Source of the DNA: Pseudomonadota bacterium
GTDB lineage: Bacteria; Pseudomonadota; Gammaproteobacteria; Acidiferrobacterales; Acidiferrobacteraceae
NCBI GenBank assembly: GCA_021784755.1
Contig: JAJYHM010000058.1
Span: forward strand, 1-49,502
DNA length: 49,502 nucleotides
Direction of reading: 5' to 3'
The notes under the pieces: model-generated
The model's database searches: none
Told to the model about the DNA's origin: nothing
Seen by the model: the letters and a program-made list of their open reading frames with translations, nothing else
Shown here: positions 9,220-17,830 of the stretch, piece by piece
Numbering within the stretch: the stretch's first letter is position 1
Layout: every line of letters starts with the position of its first letter
Position numbers and translations under genes: made by a program

Positions 9220-9996
9220 GTGTTTCGGATCGCGACGATCAATCTGAACGGCATCCGCTCGGCCTACACCAAGGGTCTTCTTGCCTGGCTCTCGGCACAG
9301 GACGCCGATGTCGTGTGTCTGCAGGAACTGAGGGCCCAGGAGGCGGATATGACACCGGAAATGCGCGCGCCCGCAGGCTACAAGGGCTACTTCCATTGCG
9401 CCAGTAAACGCGGCTACAGTGGGGTCGGCATCTATACAAAAAAGACCCCGGACGAGGTCGTGGTCGGGGTCGGACGCCCCGACATCGATGAGGAAGGACG
9501 CTATCTCGAGCTTATATTCGGATCCTTGTCCGTCGTATCCGTGTATCTGCCATCGGGCTCGAGCGGGCCCGAGCGCCAGGCGGCCAAATTCGCCTTCATG
9601 GACCACTTCTTCCCGCGCCTCGCGGCGCTCGCCCAGTGCGGTCGCGAGGTTGTGCTCTGTGGAGACTTCAATATCGCGCATCAGGAGATCGACCTGAAGA
9701 ACTGGCGCGGTAATCGCAAAAATAGTGGCTTTTTGCCCGAAGAGCGCGCATGGCTCACCCGGGTCTTCACGGAACTTCACTTCGTCGACGTGCATCGCCA
9801 TCTGCGCCCATCCGATCAAGAGGCCTGCTATACATGGTGGAGCAACCGTGGGCAGGCCTATGCCAAGAATGTCGGGTGGCGCATCGACTACCAGATCGCG
9901 ACCCCGGCCCTCGGCGCGCGGGCCCGCGATGTCCGTGTCTACAAAGAGCAGCGCTTCAGCGATCATGCGCCGCTCATAATCGACTATGACCTATAG
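9220..9996 (+). CDS. xthA: Exodeoxyribonuclease III
   Basis: Mg-dependent AP endonuclease and 3'-5' exonuclease of base excision repair. The 258-residue protein shows the exonuclease III motifs in order: NLNGIRSA at the start, LQELRAQE (metal-binding Glu), GDFNIAHQEIDL (catalytic Asp/Asn), and SDHAPLIIDY at the C-terminus. Length is normal. The start is GTG at 9220. It lies 50 bp after the permease stop in the same direction. Confidence 0.95.
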   Translation: MFRIATINLNGIRSAYTKGLLAWLSAQDADVVCLQELRAQEADMTPEMRAPAGYKGYFHCASKRGYSGVGIYTKKTPDEVVVGVGRPDIDEEGRYLELIFGSLSVVSVYLPSGSSGPERQAAKFAFMDHFFPRLAALAQCGREVVLCGDFNIAHQEIDLKNWRGNRKNSGFLPEERAWLTRVFTELHFVDVHRHLRPSDQEACYTWWSNRGQAYAKNVGWRIDYQIATPALGARARDVRVYKEQRFSDHAPLIIDYDL

Positions 9997-10043
9997 TAGC
10001 CGGGCGGCCCGGTAAGGCCGGGCGGCCCCTTGAGGATACCGAC

Positions 10044-10799
10044 ATGTCACGCATCAAAGCCGCATCCCTCCACCTTGCGATCACGGTCATAGCGCTGGGC
10101 GCCGTTTTCGCGGTGGTCCGGACCCTTTGGTACCCACACCCCTTGCTCACGGCCGATGGGGGATGGCAGGCCTTCGCGCTCTTGGCGGGTGCCAGCCTCG
10201 CGCTCGGGCCACTGCTCACCCTGGTCGTGTTCCGCTCCAGTAAGAAGAACCTGCGCATGGACCTGGCACTGGTGGCCTTCGCGCAAATCGTTGCATTCGG
10301 GTTTTGTGCTCACCTCCTCTACGTGCGCCGCATCCAGATGGTCGTCTACTCGCAGGGCGCCTTCCATGCCCTGGACCAGGCCCATATCGCGCTCATAGGG
10401 CCCAAGGGCCGCGCGCTCCTGCGCCGCCTGCCGGATAGACCGGCCTACGTCTACGTGAAACTTCCGCACAGCAAAAAGGCCATGCTCGGCGTGGAGATAC
10501 GGACGCTACAGGGCGAGCCGCCGATTTTCCTGCGCGGCTGGCGCTACCGGCCCTATACAGCGAGTGAACGCAAGAAAATCCTGACCCAGGGCTACCCACT
10601 GGTGGCGATCGCGCGCAAGAACCCAATCGCGGCCCGCATGCTGGCGCGTTTTCGCGCGGAGCATCCGCGGCAGACGCAAAGCGTGTTCGTGCCCTTACGC
10701 GGGACCTATTCGAGCGTCATGCTCGCCTTCAACCCGCGAGACGGGCAGCTTGCGGGCATGCTCCCCTTCAACCCCGGCATCGGAGGACCCCACTCTTGA
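10044..10799 (+). CDS. Type IV pilin accessory protein, TfpX/TfpZ family
   Basis: Inner-membrane protein of about 251 residues. Three hydrophobic segments (about residues 10-27, 45-60, 75-95) lead into a periplasmic domain with LPHSKKAMLGVEIRTLQG. The architecture and wording match TfpX/TfpZ accessory proteins, which in Pseudomonas are encoded next to pilA and are needed for assembly of particular pilin types. No pilin gene is adjacent here, but pilT and pilU lie 7 kb away. The start ATG has GAGGA upstream. It overlaps pyrE by 4 nt. Confidence 0.75.
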   Translation: MSRIKAASLHLAITVIALGAVFAVVRTLWYPHPLLTADGGWQAFALLAGASLALGPLLTLVVFRSSKKNLRMDLALVAFAQIVAFGFCAHLLYVRRIQMVVYSQGAFHALDQAHIALIGPKGRALLRRLPDRPAYVYVKLPHSKKAMLGVEIRTLQGEPPIFLRGWRYRPYTASERKKILTQGYPLVAIARKNPIAARMLARFRAEHPRQTQSVFVPLRGTYSSVMLAFNPRDGQLAGMLPFNPGIGGPHS

Positions 10800-11461
10800 G
10801 CGACGCCCAAAACGCGTTTTTCGATCTCGCGGTCTCCTGCGGCGCACTGCGTTTCGGGGATTTCACTTTGAAATCAGGCCGTCAGAGTCCCTACTTCTTC
10901 AACGCCGCGGCCTTCGCCTCCGGGCGCGCAATAACGGAACTGGGGCGCCTGTACGCGCGCGCCGTCGAGACCGCGGGTCTAGGCTTCGACATGGTATTTG
11001 GGCCCGCCTACAAGGGCATACCGCTCGCGGTAGCGCTCGCCACGGGGCTTGCCCTCGAATACGGCCACGACACCCCCTACAGCTTCAATCGTAAGGAGAC
11101 TAAGGACCATGGCGAGGGTGGTATCACGGTGGGCGCACCCCTGCGCGGTCGGGTGCTCGTCATAGACGACGTCATATCCGCCGGGACCTCGGTCGGCGAG
11201 TCCGCGCGCATCATCGCCGAGGCCGGGGCGGTAATGGCGGGCGTCGTGATCGCCCTCGATCGTGAGGAGCGTGGGGCCACCGAGCACTCGGCGGCCTCCG
11301 AGGTGATGGCGCGCTACCAGATCCCGGTGATAAGCCTCGGGCGACTCTCGGGATTGCTCGCCTACCTGGATCGGCACGACACCCTCGCCCAATACCGCCC
11401 GGCAATCGCCGACTACCGGGCCCGTTATGGCGTGACCGACGAACCCAAAGGCTCCGCCTGA
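10796..11461 (+). CDS. pyrE: Orotate phosphoribosyltransferase
   Basis: Joins orotate to PRPP in de novo pyrimidine synthesis. The 221-residue protein has the N-terminal FGDFTLKSGRQSPYFFN segment, FGPAYKGIPLA, and the PRPP-binding loop VLVIDDVISAGTS. Length is typical. The start is TTG at 10796 overlapping the previous stop (TTGA), which implies coupling to the pilin accessory gene even though the functions are unrelated. Confidence 0.96.
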   Translation: MSDAQNAFFDLAVSCGALRFGDFTLKSGRQSPYFFNAAAFASGRAITELGRLYARAVETAGLGFDMVFGPAYKGIPLAVALATGLALEYGHDTPYSFNRKETKDHGEGGITVGAPLRGRVLVIDDVISAGTSVGESARIIAEAGAVMAGVVIALDREERGATEHSAASEVMARYQIPVISLGRLSGLLAYLDRHDTLAQYRPAIADYRARYGVTDEPKGSA

Positions 11462-11476
11462 TCATAACGGGTGCGC

Positions 11477-12226
11477 CTACACCAACAAACGAATACCGAC
11501 CCCGATCGTCAGGACTTCGAAGGCGCGCTTGATCCACCGGTTGGAGGACCCGACCGCGATGTGGGCGCCGACATAGCTCCCGCTCAAGGCCCCCACGAGC
11601 AGCCACGGCAGCCATGACCAACGGATCTCGCCCAACGAGCCCAGGGTGGCGGCACCGCTCGCGTTCCAGGCAAGACCCACAAGGGCCAGGGTGTAGGCCA
11701 CCGCAGACTTGTAGTCGAACCCGAACCACCGCACCAGCCATAGGGTACAGAAGAGCCCGGTCCCCGAGGTTACCGAGCCGTTCAAAAGGCCAACGACGAA
11801 GAGACCGGCCCCGCCGAGGACCAGGCCGCGCCTGTCCCGATGGCGCGCCGCCGTGACCTGCCCGAGCTCACGGCGGCGCAGCGAATAGAGACCGAGCCCT
11901 GCCGTCAGCAGCCCCAGCACCACCCGTATGACTGTGCTCGGGATGGCCAGCACCCCAAGCGCCCCGAGAAAAACGCCGGGGAGACCGGCGGCCAGGATCA
12001 GAAGGACGAAGCGCTTGTCCAGGACACCGCTTTGCCAATAACGCGTCCCGGCCCCCACGCCTAAGGCCACGCTCGCGACCTTGTGGGTAGCCAGGGCCTG
12101 AGGGTAAGGGAGACCCAGAAAAAGCAGCAAGGGCAGTTGGATGAGGCCCACGCCGCCCCCGGCGGTGGCGGCAAAGCCGTTAGCCACAAAGGCCACGCCC
12201 AACAACAGGAGAGGATGTTCGACCAT
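11477..12226 (-). CDS. TSUP (TauE/SafE) family membrane permease
   Basis: Inner-membrane protein of 249 residues with about 7-8 hydrophobic segments. The opening NGFAATAGGGVGLIQLPLLLFLGLP and the second-half repeat NGSVTSGTGLF are the duplicated glycine-rich signatures of TSUP proteins, which export or import sulfur-containing anions such as sulfite, sulfoacetate or thiosulfate. In a sulfur-oxidising context sulfite or thiosulfate is plausible but unproven. It is convergent with pyrE. The ATG at 12226 has GAGAAG upstream. Confidence 0.85.
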   Translation of the reverse strand: MVEHPLLLLGVAFVANGFAATAGGGVGLIQLPLLLFLGLPYPQALATHKVASVALGVGAGTRYWQSGVLDKRFVLLILAAGLPGVFLGALGVLAIPSTVIRVVLGLLTAGLGLYSLRRRELGQVTAARHRDRRGLVLGGAGLFVVGLLNGSVTSGTGLFCTLWLVRWFGFDYKSAVAYTLALVGLAWNASGAATLGSLGEIRWSWLPWLLVGALSGSYVGAHIAVGSSNRWIKRAFEVLTIGVGIRLLV

Positions 12227-12261
12227 TGACTTCTCGGGTATGCGCGTCTCTATTGTAACTC

Positions 12262-12687
12262 ATGCCGTGCCCCTCCCGCGCCGCGTCTGTGCTTGCTCTG
12301 GTCCTGCTTGCGGGATATGCGCCGCTGCCCTACGCGGCCGCCGCCATCTTCAAGTGCCGCTCCGCCGATGGACACTGGTCCTACGCCGACCGGCCTCAGC
12401 CGAATTGTCGTGGCGGCTGGATCACCCTCCAACCCCTACCGGCGCCGCGCCGCCCCCGTCCGACCGCCCCCGTCCGGGCCACCCGCCAGCCATCACCCCT
12501 TGCACGGCGTACCGCCCGGCGGCGCCTGCGACACTGGCAGGCCACACTGAACGCGCTGCGCGCGACCCGTGTCCCGCGCGACCACACGCTCGCCCTTTGG
12601 CGCGCCGAGGCCCTGCATATCGTCGTAGCTGACATCGAAAAACTGCGTGGCACCCTAGACCCGCAAGGCCGCCCGCGTCCCCCCTAG
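12262..12687 (+). CDS. Secreted DUF4124-domain protein
   Basis: About 141 residues with a signal peptide (hydrophobic run ALVLLAGYAPL, then AYAAA-type cleavage near residue 28) followed by a short DUF4124-like module (IFKCRSADGHWSYADRPQ, the K-C...G...Y-[AST]-D-x-P pattern). A Pro/Arg-rich low-complexity linker follows, then an Arg-rich helical tail. Such proteins are common in Gammaproteobacteria; function unknown. It is divergent from the TSUP gene with only 35 bp between starts. No neighbour suggests a role. Confidence 0.7.
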   Translation: MPCPSRAASVLALVLLAGYAPLPYAAAAIFKCRSADGHWSYADRPQPNCRGGWITLQPLPAPRRPRPTAPVRATRQPSPLARRTARRRLRHWQATLNALRATRVPRDHTLALWRAEALHIVVADIEKLRGTLDPQGRPRPP

Positions 12688-13065
12688 GCCACCATTGATG
12701 CCATTGAGTTCGTTGTATTCCCACAACAATGTCGGCGGCGCCCGCGTCCCGCGCGAGCGCACTCCCTGACGCCCGCGCGGCGTCAAAGGGCGACGCCGTG
12801 AGCGGCGATCGAACCTTCCCGGCGAATGACATGCGGCCCCATCAGGCGCCTGCCAGGCGCGCCTTGCCAACATCCCACGGGCATCGCATAGTACCGGGTC
12901 GCGCACGCGCCGCATTATTGACATTAGTCATTTAGTTTTTGCTTTTATAAAGGGGCTTTATCGGTTTGGCGTAAATCCTAATTAGTTTTACAAAGCGTAA
13001 GGTTATAGAGTCTCGCCAGCCGGGCGCGCCCGGCATTCGCCCTAATCACCCGAGGAAAATCGTTC
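12688..13065. other. Intergenic region upstream of sat with AT-rich island
   Basis: The first 220 bp are GC-rich and hold only short unconvincing frames. From about 12911 to 13010 the composition changes sharply to AT-rich, the only such island in this half of the window, and leads into the sat ribosome site (AGGAAAA before ATG 13066). The island is taken as the sat-apr promoter region. Confidence 0.6.
12918..12951 (+). promoter_or_regulatory. Candidate sigma-70 promoter elements for sat-aprBA
   Basis: A perfect TTGACA (12918-12923) is followed by TTTATAAA, with TTTATA at 12944-12949 (20 bp spacing) or TATAAA at 12946-12951 (22 bp). The spacing is longer than the ideal 17 bp, so the exact -10 is unsure. 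TATAGA at 13004-13009 is an alternative -10 closer to the gene. The start lies about 110 bp before the sat ATG. Confidence 0.4.
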
Positions 13066-14283
13066 ATGTCGAGATTGGTGAGACCTCATGGCAGCGCGGC
13101 ACTGAAACCTCTCCTCCTAACGGGAGCGGCGGCTGCCGCCGAAAAGGAGCGGGCCAAAGGCCTCCTTGCCGTGCCCATGACATCGCGCGAGACCGGGGAC
13201 GTCATCATGCTCGGGATCGGCGGATTCACACCCTTGGATGGGTTTATGGGCCAGGCCGATTGGCGCGGCGTCTGTGACGACATGCGCCTCTCGACGGGCG
13301 TGTTCTGGCCCATCCCGATCACCCTGTCGACGGACGAGGCCACCGCTGCAAAACTGAAGGTCGGATCCGAGGTGGCGCTGCTAGACAGCGAGACCCGCGA
13401 GATCATGGCCACGATGAAGGTGACCGAGAAGTACACCATCGACAAGGCCCACGAGTGCCAGAGCGTATTCAAGACCACCGATCTCGCGCACCCTGGCGTC
13501 AAAATGGTCATGGAGCAGGCGGCCGTGAATATCGCAGGCCCGGTCAAGGTCCTTTCACAAGGGGACTTCCCGACGAAATACGCGGGAACGTATATGACGC
13601 CGGCCGAGACCCGCGCACTCTTCGAGAGTAAAGGCTGGTCCACCGTCGCCGCCTTCCAAACCCGCAACCCCATGCACCGCTCCCACGAATACCTAGCCAA
13701 GATCGCCGTCGAAATATGCGACGGGGTCATGATCCACTCCCTCCTCGGTAAGCTGAAGCCCGGTGACATACCGGCCGAGGTGCGATCGAATGCGATCGCG
13801 AAGCTCATTGAAGTCGCATTCGTCAAGGACACGGTTGTTCAGTCCGGCTATCCTCTCGATATGCGCTACGCCGGACCCCGCGAGGCGTTGCTGCATGCCC
13901 TGTTTCGCCAAAACTACGGCTGCTCCCATCTCATAGTCGGACGCGACCATGCGGGCGTCGGCGACTACTACGGACCCTTTGACGCCCACAAGATCTTCGA
14001 CGAAATCCCGGCGGGCGCGCTCGAAACCAAGCCCCTGAAGATCGACTGGACCTTCTGGTGCTACAAGTGCGGCAGCATGGCCTCGACCCGGACCTGCCCG
14101 CACGATGAGAAAGACCGCCTGCTTCTGTCAGGCACGAAACTGCGTAAAGCCTTGTCGGAAGGACAGGACGTCCCGGCTGAATTCAGCCGGCCCGAGGTCC
14201 TGGCCATCCTGCGAGAGTATTACGCCAACCTTAAAGACGACGAAAAGGTGGAGGTCAAACTGAGCGGCCATTCGGCGAAATGA
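13066..14283 (+). CDS. sat: Sulfate adenylyltransferase (ATP sulfurylase), dissimilatory type
   Basis: Interconverts ATP + sulfate and APS + PPi. In sulfur oxidisers it runs toward ATP, giving substrate-level phosphorylation from APS. The 405-residue homomeric-type enzyme has [13 protein letters not shown] (nucleotide-binding QxRN and HxxH), [12 protein letters not shown], and a CYKC...CPH cysteine/histidine cluster near residues 327-345 as in Zn-containing dissimilatory ATP sulfurylases. No APS kinase domain is fused. The gene leads the sat-aprB-aprA block, 60 bp before aprB. Confidence 0.96.
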   Translation: MSRLVRPHGSAALKPLLLTGAAAAAEKERAKGLLAVPMTSRETGDVIMLGIGGFTPLDGFMGQADWRGVCDDMRLSTGVFWPIPITLSTDEATAAKLKVGSEVALLDSETREIMATMKVTEKYTIDKAHECQSVFKTTDLAHPGVKMVMEQAAVNIAGPVKVLSQGDFPTKYAGTYMTPAETRALFESKGWSTVAAFQTRNPMHRSHEYLAKIAVEICDGVMIHSLLGKLKPGDIPAEVRSNAIAKLIEVAFVKDTVVQSGYPLDMRYAGPREALLHALFRQNYGCSHLIVGRDHAGVGDYYGPFDAHKIFDEIPAGALETKPLKIDWTFWCYKCGSMASTRTCPHDEKDRLLLSGTKLRKALSEGQDVPAEFSRPEVLAILREYYANLKDDEKVEVKLSGHSAK

Positions 14284-14343
14284 AGCCGGTCTTGGCCCCT
14301 TCTTTGGACGCGTCTTTCATTTCTTTCAAAAGCGGAGTGAACC

Positions 14344-14811
14344 ATGCCAACGTTTGTTCGCACTGATAAATGCGATGGCTGCAAGGGTCAAGACAAGACC
14401 GCATGCATGTACATCTGCCCCCACGACCTCATGTTGCTCGATAAAGACGGGTCCAAGACGGGCCATGCCATGAAGGCCTTCAACCAGGAACCCGAGCAGT
14501 GCTGGGAATGCTACTCCTGCGTGAAGATCTGCCCGCAGAACGCGATCGAGGCACGCGCCTACGCCGACGTGGTGCCCATGGGCGGCTCGGTCCAGCCGCT
14601 GCGGGGAACGGATTCGATCATGTGGACAATCAAATTCCGCAACGGCAACATGAAGCGCTTCAAGTTTCCGATCCGCACCACACCGGAAGGATCGATCAAC
14701 CCCTACGGCAATAAGCCCAAGGCGGACCTTTCCAAGCTTACAGAGATGGCGCTCTTCACCGAAGAAAAGCCGTATCCGTGCGACCGTAGTCAGCTGATCC
14801 GCGTCAAGTAA
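14344..14811 (+). CDS. aprB: Adenylylsulfate reductase beta subunit
   Basis: Iron-sulfur subunit that passes electrons between AprA FAD and the electron acceptor. The 155-residue protein has two 4Fe-4S motifs: CDGCKGQDKTACMYICPHDL, with the insertion between the second and third Cys characteristic of AprB, and CWECYSCVKICP. The C-terminal tail (about residues 90-155) is the segment that wraps around AprA. Start ATG has GGAG upstream. Neither aprM nor qmoABC, the usual membrane partners, is encoded in this window. Confidence 0.96.
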   Translation: MPTFVRTDKCDGCKGQDKTACMYICPHDLMLLDKDGSKTGHAMKAFNQEPEQCWECYSCVKICPQNAIEARAYADVVPMGGSVQPLRGTDSIMWTIKFRNGNMKRFKFPIRTTPEGSINPYGNKPKADLSKLTEMALFTEEKPYPCDRSQLIRVK

Positions 14812-14887
14812 GGCGACGCGGTTTTGAAACGACACCCGGCGGTACGGGCCGTGATCCCGGGCCGGGGTCTCTCAATTAGGGTGGAAC

Positions 14888-16807
14888 ATGTCAACAGAAG
14901 CTACATTTGGTAATCCCCAGGTGGTCGAGGAGACCGTCGATATCCTTCTTATCGGCGGCGGTATGGCAGCCTGTGGCGCGGCCTACGAGATCATGCGCTG
15001 GACAGAAGGCACTGGGCTCAAGGTTAAGTTGGTCGACAAGGCCGCCATGGACCGCTCCGGCGCCGTGGCCCAGGGCCTGTCCGCCATCAACACCTACATG
15101 GGCGGCCAGGATCCGGCGGATTACGCGCGCATGGTGGCGAATGACCTCATGGGCATCACGCGTGACGACCTGGCGTATGACGTCGGCCGCCACGTCGACG
15201 ACTCGGTGCATCTATTCGAGGAATGGGGCCTGCCGATCTGGAAGCAGCCAGGCGATGAAGACAAGCCGTTGAAAGATGGCGGCAAGCCGGTGCGGTCCGG
15301 CAAGTGGCAGATCATGATCAACGGCGAATCCTATAAGGTCATCGTCGCCGAAGCCGCCAAGAAGGCCCTCGGGATGGACAACATCCAGGAGCGCGTTTTC
15401 ATCGTCAAGCTCGTGAACGACAAGAACGATCCCAAGCGGGTCGCGGGTGCGGTGGGCTTCAGCGTCCGTGACCACAAGGTCTACGTCTACAAGTTCAAGG
15501 CCTGTCTGCTGGTTGCAGGCGGCGCAGTCAACATCTTCCGTCCGCGCTCCGTCGGCGAAGGCACGGGCCGCGCCTGGTATCCGGTCTGGAACGCGGGCTC
15601 GACCTATGCAATGGCCGCCGAGGCCGGCGCCGAGCTCACCATGATGGAGAACCGTTTCGTGCCCGCCCGCTTCAAGGACGGCTACGGGCCGGTAGGGGCC
15701 TGGTTCCTGCTCTTCAAGGCGAAGGCCGTCAACGCCTTCGGCGAGGTCTACATGGAACGTAATAAGGAGATGCTGAAGCAGTATCCTCCTTACGGCTTGG
15801 CCCATGTGCCGGCAAGCTGCCTGCGCAACCACCTCATGCTCCACGAGATGAAGGAAGGCCGCGGCCCGATCTATATGGACACGCCGACGGCGCTTGCCAA
15901 GCTTGCTGAGACCATGACGCCGAAGGAGATCAAGCACCTCGAGGCGGAGGCCTGGGAAGACTTCCTCGATATGTGCATAGGCCAGGCAGGGGTATGGGCG
16001 GGCGAGAACATCGAGCCCGAGAAGAAGCCCTCCGAGCTCATGCCGACCGAGCCCTACCTCCTCGGCTCGCATTCCGGCTGCTCGGGCATCTGGGTCTCCG
16101 GCCCCGAGGATCTGGGCGCCCCCGACGACTGGCATTGGGGCTACCGCTCCATGACCACGGTCAAGGGGCTCTTCACCGCCGGCGACGGCGTTGGCGCCTC
16201 GGGCCACAAGTTCTCCTCGGGGTCCCATGCCGAAGGACGCATCGCCGCCAAGGGCATGGTGAAGTTCGCGCTCGACAACAAGAGCTGGGTCCCGGAGCTC
16301 GATACCCCGGTCAACGACTTGGTCGAGGAGATCTATCGGCCGGTGCGGACCTTCCTCGAGCACAAGGACTACACGACGGCCATCGACATCAACCCGCACT
16401 ACATCACGCCCAGGATGCTGCAGTTCCGCTTGCAGAAGATCATGGACGAGTACGTGGCAGGCGTTGCTACCTGGTACCAGACCAACGCCAAGATGCTCGC
16501 CGTGGCGGAAGAGAAGCTCGAGATGTTGAAGGAAGATGCGTTGAAAATGCGCGCCAAGGATCTGCATGAACTGCTGCGCGCGTGGGAGAACTACCACCGC
16601 GTGCTGGCAGCCGAGGCGCACATGAAGCACATCCAGTTCCGCGAGGAATCGCGTTACCCGGGCTTCTACTACCGGATGGACTTCAACATAGTCGACGAAG
16701 TGAACTGGAAGTGCTTCGTGAACTCGACCTATGACCGCAAGACCAAGAAGTGGAACGTGTTCAAGCGTCCCCATGTCGACCTCGTAGCCAAGCCGACCGC
16801 GCCCTAA
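14888..16807 (+). CDS. aprA: Adenylylsulfate reductase alpha subunit
   Basis: FAD subunit that in sulfur oxidisers converts sulfite + AMP to APS. The 639-residue protein has the FAD-binding motif IGGGMAACGAAYE near residue 22, RSGAVAQGLSAIN, and GVGASGHKFSSGSHAEGR in the FAD domain, then the helical C-terminal domain. Full length for the family. ATG at 14888 follows AGGGTGG. A strong terminator 36 bp after the stop closes the unit. A 573-codon open frame on the opposite strand is a codon-bias shadow. Confidence 0.97.
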   Translation: MSTEATFGNPQVVEETVDILLIGGGMAACGAAYEIMRWTEGTGLKVKLVDKAAMDRSGAVAQGLSAINTYMGGQDPADYARMVANDLMGITRDDLAYDVGRHVDDSVHLFEEWGLPIWKQPGDEDKPLKDGGKPVRSGKWQIMINGESYKVIVAEAAKKALGMDNIQERVFIVKLVNDKNDPKRVAGAVGFSVRDHKVYVYKFKACLLVAGGAVNIFRPRSVGEGTGRAWYPVWNAGSTYAMAAEAGAELTMMENRFVPARFKDGYGPVGAWFLLFKAKAVNAFGEVYMERNKEMLKQYPPYGLAHVPASCLRNHLMLHEMKEGRGPIYMDTPTALAKLAETMTPKEIKHLEAEAWEDFLDMCIGQAGVWAGENIEPEKKPSELMPTEPYLLGSHSGCSGIWVSGPEDLGAPDDWHWGYRSMTTVKGLFTAGDGVGASGHKFSSGSHAEGRIAAKGMVKFALDNKSWVPELDTPVNDLVEEIYRPVRTFLEHKDYTTAIDINPHYITPRMLQFRLQKIMDEYVAGVATWYQTNAKMLAVAEEKLEMLKEDALKMRAKDLHELLRAWENYHRVLAAEAHMKHIQFREESRYPGFYYRMDFNIVDEVNWKCFVNSTYDRKTKKWNVFKRPHVDLVAKPTAP

Positions 16808-16843
16808 GCGCGTTACGCAAGGCCTTAATAAGAGGTAGAATGA

Positions 16844-16873
16844 GGGGGTCCCGCGGGACCCCCTTTCTTTTTT
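16844..16873 (+). terminator. Rho-independent terminator after aprA
   Basis: GGGGGTCC and GGACCCCC form an 8 bp GC stem around CGCG, directly followed by TTTCTTTTTT. This is the clearest intrinsic terminator in the window and closes the sat-aprB-aprA unit before the cysteine-cluster gene at 16903. Confidence 0.85.
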
Positions 16874-16902
16874 CGCCCTATCCCGCACCCGACGAGGAAC
16901 CC

Positions 16903-17757
16903 ATGAACCAAGACTCCTCTGACACGCTCCCACAAAGCCCCGTCACGCCGGTGAAGCTCGAATTGGACGACAACTTCCAGTTCGCCTGTCACAAAGGCAT
17001 CGGCTGCTTCAATAAGTGCTGTCAAAGCATCGATATCCAGCTCACGCCCTACGACATCCTCCGCTTAAAAACGCGGCTTGGCGTGAGCGCCCGCGAATTT
17101 CTGTTTGGTCACACCGTACCCTTCGAAATGGATGGGCACGGGGTGCCGGGCCTCAAATTGCGGACGAAAGGCGAATCGACGCAGTGCCCCTTCCTCACTG
17201 AGGAGGGCTGCGGTGTCTACGAGGACCGGCCGACCGCCTGCCGCTATTACGCGCTCGGGCTCATGTCGATGCGCAAAAAGGATTCGCCGATCGACGAGGA
17301 CTCCTATTTCGTCGTCAAGGAAGACCACTGTCTCGGGCATTACGAGCCCCAGGTCCAGACCGTGCGAACCTATCGCCAAAGCCAGGGGGTCGACACCTAC
17401 GACGAACTGAACCGCGAATGGCGCCAAGTCATCTTGAAGAAACGCTCGTGCGGACCGACCATAGGCAAGCCGTCCGACCGCAGCCTGCAGCTCTTCTTTC
17501 TCGCGAGCTACGACCTGGACGGTTTCCGGGAATTCATGAGCACGCCCTCCTTCGACGAAGTCTACGAGGTCGCCGCGGCAGAGCGCGAACAGCTCCGGCA
17601 AGACGACGTTGCACTCATGCGCTTCGCGTTCCGCTTCCTAAAACAGGCGCTCTTCGGCGAAAACACCATACCCGAGCGGGCAGACGCCAGGGACAAGCGC
17701 ATGGCACGACGGAAGGAGCGCCTACGCGAGGCGACGCCCTCGGATCAGCCTGCCTAA
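16903..17757 (+). CDS. YkgJ-type cysteine-cluster protein
   Basis: About 284 residues. The N-terminal half has the CxxxxxCC-type cysteine cluster (CHKGIGCFNKCC at about 26-37, then CPFLTEEGCGVYEDRPTACRYY about 65-85 residues later) of the YkgJ/Fe-S oxidoreductase family, which probably binds a metal or Fe-S cluster; molecular function unknown. The C-terminal part is charged and helical. ATG at 16903 has GACGAGGAAC upstream; an open frame extending back to 16750 overlaps aprA and the terminator and is rejected. It is convergent with the cyclase gene. Confidence 0.8.
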   Translation: MNQDSSDTLPQSPVTPVKLELDDNFQFACHKGIGCFNKCCQSIDIQLTPYDILRLKTRLGVSAREFLFGHTVPFEMDGHGVPGLKLRTKGESTQCPFLTEEGCGVYEDRPTACRYYALGLMSMRKKDSPIDEDSYFVVKEDHCLGHYEPQVQTVRTYRQSQGVDTYDELNREWRQVILKKRSCGPTIGKPSDRSLQLFFLASYDLDGFREFMSTPSFDEVYEVAAAEREQLRQDDVALMRFAFRFLKQALFGENTIPERADARDKRMARRKERLREATPSDQPA

Positions 17758-17830
17758 GACCGGGAGCGCGGCGCGGGCCGCGCATTCCGCGCAGCTCGTC
17801 TCCCGACCACCATAGGGAGACTGAGAGGTG

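Noticed and set aside
12729-12935. Short frames in the spacer upstream of sat
   Set aside because: No ribosome site and compositional bias only; they run into the AT-rich promoter island.
15212-16933. 573-codon open frame antisense to aprA
   Set aside because: It covers the reverse complement of aprA, has no family motif, and arises from high GC at third codon positions.
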